A stretch of DNA of 64,000 nucleotides from Acanthosepion esculentum. Lineage: Eukaryota; Mollusca; Cephalopoda; Sepiida; Sepiidae. The notes beneath the pieces are model-generated. The model made no database searches. It was not told where the DNA came from and saw nothing but the letters and a program-made list of their open reading frames with translations. A program made the translations under genes and the position numbers. Positions 22,302 to 36,189 of the stretch are shown piece by piece (position 1 is the first letter of the stretch; every line of letters begins with the position of its first letter). Where the stretch lies: contig OZ038495.1 in assembly GCA_964036315.1 (NCBI GenBank), forward strand, positions 25,066,690-25,130,689, written 5' to 3'.

Positions 22302-22392
<91 letters not shown>

Positions 22393-22416
22393 TAGATAGA
22401 TAGATAGATAGATATA
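22302..22416. repeat. (TA)n, (GATA)n and (GA)n microsatellite
   Basis: TA units to 22340, then GATA units, a GA run, and GATA units again up to the border of the next element. Confidence 0.97.
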
Positions 22417-23380
22417 GGGTGTATTAAAAATACTTTTACACATTTTGGTGCGGCTTCCTCACATCAAAACTAGGACAAAAAACCATATAAACATATGTCC
22501 GCAAATCCTTTGTTTTTGAATTATTATGTTTAAAGAAAGTTTACGGTAGATTGCCCTGTGTTGCCATGTAGACTAGATTACATTAGTCATTCGTGTACAT
22601 TTTTCGCTAGTCTCTCTTCAACGTTTAACGTGTGCAATAGTGAGTTAACTGAGAATTGTTCCTTTTAACAATGGTAGGATTTCATATCATGAGCACGCAG
22701 ATATGATTTTTACATACAGCCGCGCGAATAGTAATGGACGCGAGCTGCACGGCTGTATTTGATTGCAGAGCGAAGGCGAAGAGATGGAATAACAAATTTA
22801 CACAACCAACATTTGTGGGCGGATCGGAATCCCCACGGTACAATACCGGCTAGACATCAACATCAGTTTAATATTAATGCGTGAGCTGGAATTTTAGGTG
22901 ACTGTCTGGTATGTCCATATGTTCTCTCAGCACGTCTTACAGGAGCTGTCTATAGGGACTTTCTTTCGAACACATTTCCAGACCTGCTAGAGGATGTACC
23001 CCTGCTAATACGAAGACGCATATGGTTCATGCATGATGGGGCTCCTTTGGATTTTTATCTGTGGAGCCACTTAAAACGATTGATTTATACAGCAGACATT
23101 AATAATGCAGAGTCGCCTCATCACCGTGTCATGGAGCCTACAAAACCACACGACACCGTGTGAGAGTATTTAAAAGGGGCCGCCAGTCAATGATCCGACG
23201 GGTGCATGTGTGTGTAGAAGCAAGCGCAGGACATTTTGAACATTTGTTATGCGTCGCTGTGTTGAGGTACAACGAAGGCGATTTGAACATATGTTTATAT
23301 GGACATTTTATCTTGTTTTCGTGTGAGGAACCCGCCCACCCCCAAAAAAAATTTTGTAAAACTATTTTTGATACATCCTG
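22417..23380 (+). mobile_element. mariner-like element with long inverted repeats, internally deleted
   Basis: GGGTGTATTAAAAATAC at 22417 pairs with the complement of GTAAAACTATTTTTGATACATCC near 23356-23378; the similarity continues inward for about 90 bp (AACATATG-type words on both sides). TA flanks the left end. The coding relic reads HQHQFNINV, AGILGDCLVCPYVLSARLTGAVYRDF, PDLLEDVPLLIRRRIWFMHDGAP and, abruptly, LDFYLWSHLKRLIY. In intact relatives some 40 residues lie between HDGAP and LDFYLW, so the segment with the last catalytic part is deleted; stops follow. Confidence 0.85.
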
Positions 23381-23639
23381 TGTATACAGTTATGTATAAA
23401 AGTACTGGCTGACAGCTGGTATTCGAGTATGCCTGTCTGCAAGGGCGGCTAGCCAATTCTTATTGTAGACGCCTGAGCAGACACATTTGTATTTATTCAA
23501 AACCCACAGAGCTAACCTGTGGTTTGTACTGAAACGATGCAGAGCAGATCTCAGTTAAAGTTTATAGGAGAGAGCGCGTTAACTGGTGTGAGCAACAGTC
23601 TGAACAAGTCCAGTAGGCTCAAATCTTCGGTCAAGCTGA

Positions 23640-23707
23640 CTTGCGACTTCGTGCTAAGTCACCCCCCACACACACGCACGCACGCGCGCACACACACACA
23701 CACACAA

Positions 23708-23740
<33 letters not shown>
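23640..23740. repeat. (CA)n (TA)n (GA)n microsatellite
   Basis: A CACACGCACG run, then TA units, then GA units. A (CT)n run follows at 23810-23836. Confidence 0.95.
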
Positions 23741-23845
23741 AAAAGAAAATTTTCATGAAAATAAACGTCTGAAATAATTACTTCTTAAGTTTTATTAACG
23801 AGATCTTTTCTCTCTCCCCTCTCTCTCTCTCTCTCCATTTATATA

Positions 23846-25486
<1,641 letters not shown>

Positions 25487-25489
25487 GAA

Positions 25490-26040
25490 GGTGTCAAAAT
25501 ATGTACAAGAACATGAGTTACTATACAGTGAGTGTAAAGACTGAAGATGTAGTGACGCCTAATTTAGTTCTAAAATTCTGCCGCGTGATATGTCAAGATC
25601 TACAGAATATTTCAACCTTCATTTGATGTCTGCATGTTTTCGTGTTTATCCTTGTTGTTTTTAAATTTGTTAAATTTGTTTTATTTTGTTAAATAAAGGT
25701 GAAATATGGCATAAAACTAGTTTCAAATTCATTGCGTAAGACTCAGAAATTAGTGCACATTCTATACATTTTCGCCTTCATAAATTAATTTCTCCTTTAA
25801 TTAAAACAGCCTCCTTTTCTTGAAGAGGAATATGTTCAGTTCCCATCTATCAAATCCTACTTCACAGACTCTCAGTTCTTTTAATCCCCATACACTAAAC
25901 TACTTCGTCTAATGAGAATTTCTTCAACTCAATCTGCACAAAGAAAGCCTCTACAGTGCGGTGGTGAATCAGCTATCCCCGTGTATTTTATGGTGAAAAC
26001 TGAGATACTTCGAAATACGTTCAGTTGAAACGAATATGAT
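25490..26040. other. no gene seen
   Basis: AT-rich spacer with no assignable frame or repeat. Confidence 0.5.
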
Positions 26041-26703
26041 AGTAATGTCTTTGTTTGTTTGTTTGGGTGTTTTATGGCATATCAACCACTATGGGTTATT
26101 TAATGCCAGATCCAGTATTTACTAGATATATCAAAAATGTATAGCTGGTAACGTCATTATTTCAAAAAAACATATAGCTGGCAACGTCATTGTTTAAAAA
26201 AAAACGTATATCTGGCAACGTCATTGTTTAAAAAAAACGTATAGCTGGCAACTGTTTCAAAAACGTATAGCTAGCAACATCATTGTTTCAAAAACGTATA
26301 GCTGGCAACATCATTGTTTCAAAAACGTATGACTGGCTACATCATTGTTTCAAAAAAGTGTAGTTGGCAACATCATTGTTTCAAAAACGTATCCCTGGCA
26401 ACATCATTGTTTCAAAAACGTATAGCTGGCAACATCATTGTTTAAATTTTTTTTCTACTGATTGACCCTAAGCCACCGCTTTCCATCACATTTTAGGGGT
26501 AAGGTGTTAGTATATTTAGTGTAGGGTTTGGGTGGGAAAGTTAATTGTAAGTTGTAGTTGTTTTGGGATGGGTTAGATGTGATGGGGCATGACATGACCA
26601 GCCGATTGATCGGATCGACAGCGTTTTGGTTGGACGTAGTTTATCGTCATACCCAGGACGCGGGTGTAGTTTATCGTCATACCCAGGACGCAGTAATGTC
26701 TTT
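26041..26703 (+). mobile_element. SINE-like retroposon, copy 1, with 12-bp target duplication
   Basis: AGTAATGTCTTT at 26041-26052 recurs at 26692-26703. Between them lies TTTTATGGCATATCAACCAC..., an internal minisatellite (about 10 units of GTATAGCTGGCAACATC plus ATTGTTTCAAAAAC, 26125-26445), and a 3' part ending GTTTATCGTCATACCCAGG, which is itself doubled. The same ends and an internal array of only two units occur at 61662-62015. No coding potential is seen. Confidence 0.85.
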
Positions 26704-27546
26704 CGGAAATGTACACTAGTATGAGAAACAAGTTCACCGTTTCTCGTGAGACCAGTACCGATGCGCTTTGAGGTTCTTTTCAATAGTCACAGTTAAAGGC
26801 GAGCCTTTCTGATCTCCGCCTATTGAGGAAGCAGGTATTATAACAAGTTTTAATGAAGGGAACGTTCACGATGACATGATCGATAACTCATTTTAAAAGG
26901 CCAAATGCCTATATCGAGTGAATGGGCATGATGGTCAAGACCTCGTTCCATGGTTCACTATAGGTCGATTATTATTATTTGTACTAACAAATTTGACGGC
27001 CGCTAGGGAAACGTGAATGGCACACAACAGACAGTCATTGCGACACAGGCACTCTCTCATCTTATTTATTTTAATAATAAATACAAAAATATGTTCCAAT
27101 GTAAAAATTTGGGGATGGGGATATACTGGTTTTCACCTTTCTAATATTAAATTAGCTCACAAATTCCTTTCACTATAACGTCACAGTTATTCCAAAACTT
27201 TCATGCAACAATCAACAACATACAGAATCTCATGTGTTGAGAGAAATAAAACAAATTATTCAAATCTCATAATTTAAAAATTGTCCCAGTGATCTGAGAT
27301 GATTCGAAATTTAATTTACATTTATCAAAATGAATTAGAAATAAAATATATGTTAGTTTGTGATTCCCCACGATTATACAAGATAGTGGAAAAAGCAATT
27401 TAACAGCTCGAAAAAAAGATATGGGAAATAGTTAAAAAATAAATTAAAATAAAAGCTACACCGAAATCTTCTATCGACGGATAACGCTATGTACTCTCAT
27501 CCGACAAGGTAAGTGAGTGGTTAGTGAAACATGAAAATACGGGATC
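26704..27546. other. no gene seen
   Basis: Spacer with short open frames on both strands but no recognisable family. Confidence 0.5.
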
Positions 27547-27629
27547 TATGTCTTCTTCTTCTTCTTCTTCTTCTTCTTCTTCTTCTTCTTCTTCTTCTTC
27601 TTCTTCTTCTTCTTCTTCTTCTTCTTCTT

Positions 27630-27663
<34 letters not shown>
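27547..27663. repeat. (TTC)n followed by (TTA)n
   Basis: About 27 TTC units then about 10 TTA units. Similar compound tracts at 28288-28358 and 63370-63394 sit next to LINE 3' words, so this may be a LINE tail, though no LINE sequence is clear beside it. Confidence 0.95.
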
Positions 27664-27664
<1 letters not shown>

Positions 27665-28287
27665 ACAAACAAAATGATTGACGTAACTCTCTCAATATTT
27701 GGCAACACTTAGAAAAGAGCGGGATACAATGTTTAAAAATGTTTAACGATATTTCGACAGTACGTCTGTCTTCTTGAATTTATGTTTAAAACTTGCAATG
27801 AAGTATAAAAAATACAAGCAATAAAAGTTTTGTAAAAGAGTCGTTTTCCCGGAGAAAAACAGTTTTATTGGTAAACAAATTACAGTCGTTCGTGATAATT
27901 TTGACGAAAACATAAAGTACAGGTTCTGAAAGAAAATATCCAAAACCAACCATTAAAACGCATGACGATAATTACATATGAAAACTACTAACGTCCTACC
28001 CCGAGGGAATAAACAAAATAACAGGAGAGTTCCATAAGATTTATACTAAAATATTTTATTAATTGCTCTTACTAACTAATCAACAACCGGAATATTTCAA
28101 GATGACAACGATTCCCATCATGGGAATAATTATTATAACTGCATTCCATGAACGCTGGCAGAGTTTCATTCGCTTAGTAGCATTGATTACTAGTAAAACC
28201 GTTTTTCACAAGAAAAGTGATATTTGTACAAAGATGTTTGTTTTTTAACATTTTCTTGCACTTGTTCTTTTTCCTGTTTTTGTCATT

Positions 28288-28356
<69 letters not shown>

Positions 28357-28440
28357 GTTGTTAATTCTTTTTATGCATCAAATGGAGTCCCAATCAGGGA
28401 CGTAATGTGAGAGAAGGATTGTTTTGATACAGTTAACTTT
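28288..28440 (-). repeat. LINE 3' end with (TTC)n(TTA)n tail
   Basis: The compound tract is followed by TGGAGTCCCAATCAGGGACGTAATG, which matches CTGGTCCCAATCAGAGACC near 63424 beside another TTC tract. The orientation puts the retrotransposon on the minus strand. Confidence 0.6.
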
Positions 28441-29035
28441 GCAAAAATAAAGCCACTGTTACTAGTGTTTATTTTATTTAGGTTACAGCACATTTTACTG
28501 GAATATTACATGCTAGTGAGACAATTACATCACTTACACATAGATAATTCGAATTATCCGAGTTCGAATTCCTGTCGAATTCGTTGATTTCATTTATGCG
28601 CTAATACCCATGGTAAGAATCCAATTCTTTGTCTCTCGCTTGCTATGGGTTAAATAGTATGACAGTCTGGGATCTTTAGTCTTGATTGTCCACCAGTTTA
28701 AGTGAACGACAACTCTGAATTCAAAAGAGTATATAGTTCTGGCGAAGCGCATACCATTCAGCTAAGGTAAGTATCGTGGAGTTCAGATTGATTCTATGAT
28801 CTCGACTACGGTCGATCTTCCTTTTATTATTTCTTTTGATATCTGTATATACATGTGCATTCTACCGAGTTTTAAGCAGAGACCTCAGGTGAGAGATGGT
28901 TTGTTATATAAGGAAAGGAGACTCACTGGTACTGACCTCATTTCCATTGTTGTGAAAGCATATTTTAACGGTATATTACATGGTAGACAGGCAATTGCTT
29001 CACTTAAACGCACATCAAATAAAGCTTTAGTATAT
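28380..29035 (+). repeat. diverged duplication, about 160 bp units
   Basis: About 28390-28545 (ATTTTACTGGAATATTACATG, GAGACAATTACATCACTTA) recurs diverged at 28880-29020 (ATTTTAACGGTATATTACATG, CAGGCAATTGCTTCACTTA). Between them, 28560-28720 resembles the SINE family at 30357-30620. Confidence 0.6.
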
Positions 29036-29732
29036 TTAACTTTTGCCTAGTTTTCAAGTACGTACATCATTTGCAGATCAAGATGATTTTTGAACATATC
29101 ATACTTTCTTTTTTTATTTTGCTGAGGTGTGCTATTCCTGAACTGGCAAACCAATCTTACGAAAATCAAAGCGAAGCCCATCCTTAGCTTATTAAAGAAT
29201 ACATACCCGAAAATATAGTGGATAGGAAACAAGTATACAGTAGCTGCCATCTTTATGCCAACAAAAGTGTTCTGGGAAACCAGACACTGAGTAATTGTAA
29301 TATTGTAGACATCCAGAATAACTGCGATCCTTTACTCTACGAGGTTTCTTCGAAAAGTTCTTCAGTTGTGAGGAGTCTTGTTCACAATATGTCTGAAGAA
29401 CTGAAGTTCTATTGACTACGTTAGGTTGAGATCATAGACAAAGAACATCATTGAAAAATTCGTAAACTTAAGGAATCAGCACATATGCTAGGCCACAAAA
29501 ATCTGCTGAGCCAACCAAGCATAAAAATGAATACAATATGAGAACCAGTAATAAGGAGTGCCAGAGAAATGCGATAATAACAAAAAATAAAAAAATTAAA
29601 AAATGCAAAAAATGCAATATGAGCTCTAGTAAAAACATGAACGATAACAGCAAAAATTGCAATATGAGCACAGGTAAAAAAAAATGTTTTTCTGAATACA
29701 TTACGTGTATAATACCCAGAAAATCATACACA

Positions 29733-29860
29733 TGGCACAGTGGATAAAGTCGTTGGTTAGATCCAGTGACAGAATCCAAAGAGTGTGAGTTTAATACCTG
29801 GTTAAGGCGGTGGAGAGCGTGGAGAGGGGAATTAACAGGAGATAACTGATAATTGACATC
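29733..29860 (+). repeat. possible tRNA-derived SINE
   Basis: TGGCACAGTGGATAAAG (A-box-like) at 29733 and GTGAGTTTAATACC (B-box-like) at about 29786 are spaced as in a tRNA head. No second copy of this head is seen in the window. Confidence 0.4.
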
Positions 29861-30139
29861 CATCCGGCCAACAACGTTTTAATAAATAAGGCGACAAAGA
29901 TGAGGACAAGAGTCCGGATAATGTAAATAGTGTACATAATACCTCATCTCAGAAATATAGACGAATATTTGGTTTGATCGATCCTCATCTTGGGTACGGA
30001 TCCTTATTTTATATTTTCGAAGGGAAGAAAAATTCTTATGTACAATAATATTCAGTCAGTTATGTGTCGTCCGTGATACACGCTTATGCGTTCGTATATC
30101 TTTCGATACGTGACTGACGAGGCAGTAGGTTACTATTTC

Positions 30140-30625
30140 TATCTGCGGTAGACCAGTTGCCATCCAAGGCTATAGAACCCGGTGTGTTTACCCGTAGCTT
30201 GGGCGGGGGGAGAAGAAGAAGATTCATACTTTTCCCAAGGGTACCTGCACGTAAGTGAATGTAATAGATTCGACTGGAATTCGAACTCGGCTCTCCGATT
30301 CCTCAATCCGAGCAGTGCCCTCCGTGCATGATATTATTATACTAATTAGTATTGTGACTGTGATGAGGCACGGAGTGTAATGGATAGCGGCTAAGATTGA
30401 GGAATCAAAGAACCGATTTAGAATTCCAGTCGAGTTCGTTACAATCATTTGGTGTTGCATGCTAGCGACGACACTTTTGTTGTTTTGAGGAAGGAAAATT
30501 ATTGAGAAAGGTATGAATCCATCTCTTCTCCCTCAACTATGGGTAAATAGAAAGACAGATTGAGTCCTGTGGGCTTTGAGGGCAACCGATCAGTACAACT
30601 CCGAATTCAAAACATAAGGTGGGTC
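30140..30625. repeat. two SINE copies in opposite orientation
   Basis: About 30148-30330 (minus) and about 30357-30620 (plus) belong to the family at 13690-13893: shared GGAATTCGAACTCGGCTCTC-type word and its complement, GAGGAATCA, and TTGCCATCCAAGGCTATAGA against CTTTGAGGGCAACCGATCA on the other strand. The pair can form a hairpin. Confidence 0.7.
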
Positions 30626-31169
30626 GTTAGGGGTAGAGACTGAGGGCGACCCACACTATACTCTGTTTTCCTCGGCTGTCAGTCAAAAGATTGGAGAGGA
30701 AATGGGCGCCGCCAAGCCATCTGAAAGGATCATGATAATCAAAACAACAGCATGCTGGATAGACAGATCATCCTAGTTAAGGGTGTCTGTTACTTCTGCC
30801 TTAAAGTTCCCCGATTTTTTAAACGGTCCAGGGTATGATGACGATAAGATATGGCTCATATGTTGGACGCTGATTTCTCCATAATCCTTTCGATAAGGAA
30901 AGAATTATAATTATTATATATAATCGTTATTATTATTTGGAAAAAAATACCCCTTGATTATAGCTGAGTCTCATTCTTTTACCTGATTATAGTTTTGTTT
31001 TTTTTAGTTACTTGCTCTTCGTAGTTATGATGATAGATTCGTTTTCTTTATTCACCTGTCCTCTACACAGCTATGCTTATAATTTTCTATTTGCTGTATA
31101 CTGAGACGATTTACTTAGACTGACTTTCCATTGGTTGGGTGTTTTATTTTTCCCAGTCAAAAATGGTCC

Positions 31170-31430
31170 TGTGTATCTCACTCCCAATACTGTCCAGTAT
31201 CATATATCATCTCTGACCATCGATATTGTCCAATATAATTTATCATATCTAATTCCCAATACTCTCCAGGATCATTTATCATACCTCACTCCTAATACTG
31301 TCCAGTATCATTTGACATATCTCCATTGATACTATCCAGCATTACCTATCATATCTCTCACTCTCAATATTGCCCGGTATAATTTATTATATCTCACTAT
31401 TGATACTGTCCAGTGTCATTTATCATTTTC
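31170..31430 (+). repeat. degenerate repeat of about 40 bp, six copies
   Basis: Variants of CTCACTCCCAATACTGTCCA plus GTATCATTTATCATAT follow one another six times. The surrounding 30630-31840 holds no recognisable gene. Confidence 0.8.
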
Positions 31431-32048
31431 CTGTCTTTGATCATTTTAGTTTCAATTAATGTTCTTATCTTAATAAGTTTTTCTAAGATGTTCTTTTCTT
31501 TGTATATGAGGTGGTCTATTTTTATTATTTTTTTAAAACGCTGCTTGTTCTTTAAGAGCCGAGTAACTATTAGTAATATCATAGACATGAAAACGAATAT
31601 TTACGATTGAGTGTAACTGACAAAACGGAAAAGACTTCAAACATTTGAAACTTACCTTCTCAACAGGAATCTTCAATATTTTGTGGCATTCGCGTAGTCC
31701 GCTACGAGAGCCCATTTACGATTTTTCTTGTTAAGCCATTCAATTGCAATATATTTATTATGGAAATCTTCACTCCCATGCAATTTCTCATCAGATTTTG
31801 TCGAGGGGTATCATGTAGGAACAAATTTTCCCAAATCTCTAATGTCTTTTCTCAGCAACATCGATGCCCCCAACATGTGGGAGCTATGTCAATCGTTTTT
31901 CGGTTTATTATTTTAATTTTAGTAATTTTTCTTAGCTTCAAAGCTTTGACTCTAATCACACCATGAATCTATTTCCGATTTATATAAAATTTTAATTTGT
32001 TAAATTCTACAATAATTTCTGAATATTTAATATTTATATTTTTCCTAG

Positions 32049-32152
32049 TTTAATTTGGTTTGTGACAAGGAATGGATGACCCATCAAATTTTTACTACAT
32101 TTTTTGCTGGTTATTTGGTTGCCATGTTATCTTGTGGTGGGCTTTCTGATCG
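32049..32152 (+). pseudogene. SLC22-type transporter, copy B, exon with VCDKEW motif
   Basis: The acceptor TTTCCTAG ends at 32048 and the donor GTAAGTAT starts at 32153. The peptide FNLVCDKEWMTHQIF, TTFFAGYLVAMLSCGGLSDR is the family sequence around the second TM segment (LVCDKxW, then G--V-----G-L-DR). It ends with CG, which joins A at 36386 to give Arg of the DRFGRK signature. The exon itself is intact. A degenerate second copy lies 800 bp on. Confidence 0.9.
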
Positions 32153-32245
32153 GTAAGTATACTTTCGAAGATTATTTTTCTTTATCTATCTGTCTATCTA
32201 TCTACATTTTATTATAGTATGATTTGAATTAATATATAAATTTAC

Positions 32246-32246
<1 letters not shown>

Positions 32247-32292
<46 letters not shown>

Positions 32293-32331
32293 TATATATA
32301 TATGTTTAAATAATGATTTGCTGCACGAATA

Positions 32332-32408
<77 letters not shown>
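32247..32408. repeat. (TA)n microsatellite, two tracts
   Basis: TA runs at about 32247-32302 and 32336-32407, separated by a short unique stretch. A short (CTAT)n lies at 32185-32202. Confidence 0.97.
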
Positions 32409-32409
<1 letters not shown>

Positions 32410-32639
32410 ACAAAAATTCTCGTGACTTACCTGACTGACCGACTCAGAATGTTGAAGAGTCTGAGCCAGGATGACGAATAATTGGTCAGAAGAACTCGTG
32501 GGTGTGGAATTCTGAGAAGTTTTGTATATAAGACCAAAACAGTAGAGAGTTTCAATATTTTTTAAGGTTGGCCACACTTTAAACAACCAGATACTGCACA
32601 GAATCTAAGAATGTATCTAGCGGCTGTCGATGGAATTAC

Positions 32640-32960
32640 GTGAGAACAAAACTCCTCAAATCTCTATTACTTTTTTAAAAACCCTCAGCAAACAGGCATT
32701 ATAACAATCGTACTTGGATTTATTATTTTACTATTTAACTATATTTTACCATCGATATTTCAAATATAATCCAATCGGTAATCTATTTCTAAGTTGCATA
32801 ACATCTTAATTTGCATTTGTCAATTTAAATAATTATGTTTTAAAGTTTTAATTTAGTTTATTGCAAAGAATGACTCGCGTATCAAATTTATACCACGTTT
32901 TTAATGGTTACTTGGCTGACAGGTTATCTTGTAGTTGGCTTACCAATCGTCAGTATAGAC
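32640..32960 (+). pseudogene. decayed duplicate of the copy B VCDKEW exon
   Basis: About 32846-32952 still reads FNLVYCKE, then a stop, YQIYTTF and shifted sequence, and the donor GT is lost. Sequence before it (about 32650-32845) matches 31840-32048, so exon and intron were duplicated together. The function of such a doubled exon, if any, was lost. Confidence 0.8.
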
Positions 32961-32989
32961 TGGAAGAATATATTATTTATATCTGTTTT

Positions 32990-33830
32990 ATCTTTCTTCA
33001 TAAGTGTTGGACTCCACCACACTCTTCCCTAGTAATCCTGGTGAGTACGTTTATCTTCTTGATCTCTTCTTTACCTCTATCCCTGACTCACGTCGTACAT
33101 TGCACTTCTGTCCTCTTGCCAACTCTGATCATGCCGCAGTGTCTGTAAACATCTCGTTCCGCGCCCCCACCAGCCAAAAACCTCCTACCAATCTTTCTGT
33201 TATTAACGAGCTGATTGGGATTCGTTCCAATACATTCTTAGTGACGTCCCTTGGAATTAAGTTTTTAACCATCCTGTTAAAAATGCGCCTTTGCTGTCTC
33301 CTCCTGGGTGAAAGCCAGCATGGAAGCTTTCATTCCAGCACCATTTCCTTGATTCTTACCTGCATGCATGTTATAGCCCACAGGAATCGCTTCTTGCGGT
33401 TGTATCAGAGCGACATGTCTGATTGTAACAGACATCTCTTTGTCTCTACTCGTAATGAGAGCAAGCGTGTTCTCAAAGAAGCGAAGTTACTGTTTGCTGA
33501 TAGAATTAAACTACTTATAGCCCTCGGAAGTTCGGTTCTAGAGATTATAAATGCCTGGCTTCTTCCTGCTTTCAAGCTTGTTATAAATCCTCCTCCGTAG
33601 TTTCTGTTGTTAAGAACTCTGGAGAACACGCTGACCCATCCAATTATCGCCCTATTAGATTCTTACTGCTTTTCAGCCAAGTATTCGAGGCGTTAATCAA
33701 TTCTGAAGTGGTTAATCATCTTACTTCTTACGACCTCCTCTCGGACTAATAATATGGCTTCCGCTTCGCCAGATCTACCACTGATGTGTTAACGGTCATC
33801 ACTGAATATGTATATTAAGCTCTTGATAAT
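32990..33830 (+). pseudogene. non-LTR retrotransposon relic (endonuclease end to early RT)
   Basis: Reading 33004-33600: YLLDLFFTSIPDSR, then FCPLANSDHAAVSVNISF, the end of an AP-type endonuclease (the SDH motif), then a linker with MHVIAHRNRFLRLYQSDMSD and NESKRVLKEAKLLFADRI. After a break NYRPIRFLL, LFSQVFEALIN and YGFRFARSTTDVL follow, the first RT motifs. It stops around 33830. Jockey/CR1-like arrangement; truncated and broken. Confidence 0.85.
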
Positions 33831-33834
33831 AAAA

Positions 33835-34619
33835 ACAGAGCTCGAGCTCAAGACACTACGGCAGAGAGACAGGGACGGCGGAGAGACTGCAGTGAGAGTA
33901 GAGTACCACCGCTTCGCCTGATCTCATGTGACTTACCGCCCTGAAGAAAATTCCTCCGACTTAAAGCCTTGTTCCAGACGTCTCATTCCAAAATTCTAAA
34001 ACAGACAGTGTGTCACGATAATCGGGAAGGGTCGATAGTTATTGTATGGATAACCTGCTTAACCTATCCATGACTGTACCATTCCTTTATATCAAAAGAA
34101 TGCATATAAATTTCTTTTTCTTTTATCCAACTAATTTTTTCTCTTTCGTCTGACCGGACCAAACCAAGTTGTCAATTCCAGTCGACTATTCGAACCAGGT
34201 CAGTCTTACGATCAACGTGGAGTGAGACAAGACATGGGCCGAGGTAATCAACTCCACGATCAGCCGATGGGACTGAGCTTGAATCCGGAGCGTCCGGGGT
34301 AGTCGTCATACTATCAATAAAAGAAATCAATTATAACTGAAGAGCACGCACCCTCAAGTACATGTAAAAAATCATGTCATACCTCGCTTACGTCACAACA
34401 CATCTTGCCTATTCACAACACTCACTAGTTCTACGAAATTGTCACTAGCTTCCCTGATGATGACTTAAGAACGTCGAAAGCTGTGACTATATTTTTTGTA
34501 CTTTTCGTCCGAAATCAAATTCGAACAATTTCTGAGGGAATTTCCTCCTTGTCTGAGAAGAATTCTTCGTAATTTGAAAAAGTCGACCATTAAAGATAAT
34601 CGAAACAAATCATCTGTTG

Positions 34620-34620
<1 letters not shown>
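33835..34620. other. no gene seen
   Basis: Contains a CTGATGA...GTCGAAAG sequence near 34457-34480 that resembles a hammerhead core but without convincing outer helices, and the open frame 34496-34620 is unassigned. Confidence 0.4.

Positions 34621-34621
<1 letters not shown>

Positions 34622-34711
<90 letters not shown>
34622..34711. repeat. (TA)n microsatellite, left of Tc1-like element 2
   Basis: About 40 TA units ending just before the left end of the transposon. Confidence 0.97.
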
Positions 34712-34715
<4 letters not shown>

Positions 34716-36184
34716 GGACGGAATTATGGGGCAGGTGTAGATATGTTAGAAATATGATTGAAACACATATATCTTAGCTGAAGGCACTATAATTCTTGAA
34801 TTGTTGTACCAATAATGATTTGTGCTCGTTTTTACTTGTTTAGCATTAGTGGCAAAATAATTTATTTGAAATATAATCTGTAGTGCTAAAATTTAATCTG
34901 TACTGCTAAATCTTTTCTAATTTTTTAGTTACAAGTTTAGTATCAATTTATAAGTGCTTCTTCTTTGTTGAAAATGTTTTCAAAGAAAACATTCCTGAAA
35001 CGAAAAGAGCTGGAATTATTGCTTTGTTCAAAGAAGGGTTATTCCAAGTCAAAATTGCAAGAAAAGTTAAATACTCAATAAATGGTGTACAAACAACAAT
35101 TAAAAGATATAACGAAATCAATTCTTTCAAAAATCGTGATCGTCAAGGCCGGAAAAGGTGTACAAACTCAAGGGAAGACAGAATGCTAAAGAGGGTATCT
35201 ATCGGTGATGGGAAAATCTCTTCCAACGCGACTGCTGTTTTTCGAGAGGCAACAAAGTGATATCGACTCGCACAGTAAGAAGAAGCTGGCCTTTAAAGGA
35301 TGTAAAGCTAGAAAGAAATCATTACTGTCTGAGGTTAATAAGAAAAAAAGGCTTTATTTTGCAAAGAAGCATGAAATTTGGACGTCTGAAAGCAACTTTG
35401 AAGTTAGTTACTTTATTAGTTGCAACTAATTTATTGAGTATAATTGATTTTGTTTTAGACAAAAAGTTTCTTGAATAGAAAATTATCCCTGATTTGTTTT
35501 TATTTTTATCAAAATTTTGAAACCTCTGGAGTTGTTTATGTTTGTCGAAAAGTTGGGGAAGCATATGATGCTCAATGTATTGCCCCACCTGTAAAGATTT
35601 AGAGGTGGAAGCGTGATGGTTTGGGGCTGCATGTAATCTTCCGGCACAAGTATGTTATTCACATGTGAGGGTAGAATGAATTCCAATACTTATACAAGCA
35701 TGTTAGACCAATGTTACCAACCTTCATTGGAGAAAACTTTCAACAATAACATACCAGAAGGCGTCATCTTCCAATAAGACAACGCATTATGCCACACCTC
35801 CAGAATTAGGGAGGGTTGGTTTGAAAAGAAAGAAGTGAAGCTAATGAAATGTCCTCCTCAATCCCCGCACCTGAATCCCATTGAACATCTGTGGTCATGC
35901 TTAGGTACAAGTGCGAGGATGCACAAATATTCTTCAAAACGCGAATTAGAAGCCAAACTTCATAAAGAATAGCAAAAAATCGAGTCAATTACTTGTGCTA
36001 ATCTGGTTTCTGATATGCAAAATCATATAAAGGCAGTTATAAAAGCAAAAGGAGCCCACACAAGTGTTAAATATAGGTTAAATTTAATTTAATAGATTTG
36101 TTCTTTTTCTTTTTCTTTAAATGATAAAATAAATGAGTTTCACTTATATTCCTAATTGTTATACACCTGGCCATAATTCTATCC
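34716..36184 (+). mobile_element. Tc1-like transposon inside a (TA)n tract
   Basis: GGACGGAATTATGGGGCAGG at 34716 pairs with the complement of CCTGGCCATAATTCTATCC ending at 36184, and similarity goes on for over 40 bp (GGTGTA, TTAGAAATAT on one side and their complements on the other). Both ends are embedded in long (TA)n, as expected from a TA-targeting element landing in a TA microsatellite. Confidence 0.9.
34975..36080 (+). pseudogene. Tc1-like DD34E transposase, disrupted
   Basis: The N-terminal part IPETKRAGIIALFKEGLFQ, KIARKVKYSINGVQTTIKRY and GRKRCTNSREDRML is the paired helix-turn-helix. Then TRTVRR, SNFEV, GGSVMVWGCM, IFQ-stop-DNALCHTSRIREGW and CPPQSPHLNPIEHLW follow. The last Asp and Glu are 34 residues apart. 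About 90 bp of foreign-looking sequence interrupts the core after SNFEV (35400-35520), and several stops are present. Confidence 0.9.
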
Positions 36185-36188
36185 ATGG

Positions 36189-36189
<1 letters not shown>

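Noticed and set aside
29468..29863. 131-codon minus-strand frame rich in Leu and Phe
   Set aside because: Complement of an A-rich degenerate repeat with no family motif.
34455..34485. CTGATGA...GTCGAAAG as a hammerhead ribozyme
   Set aside because: Only a 3-bp inner stem and no outer helices or repeated copy could be found.
34496..34777. Open frame running into a poly(Ile-Tyr) stretch
   Set aside because: The IYIYIY part is the (TA)n microsatellite; the first 40 residues are not recognised.
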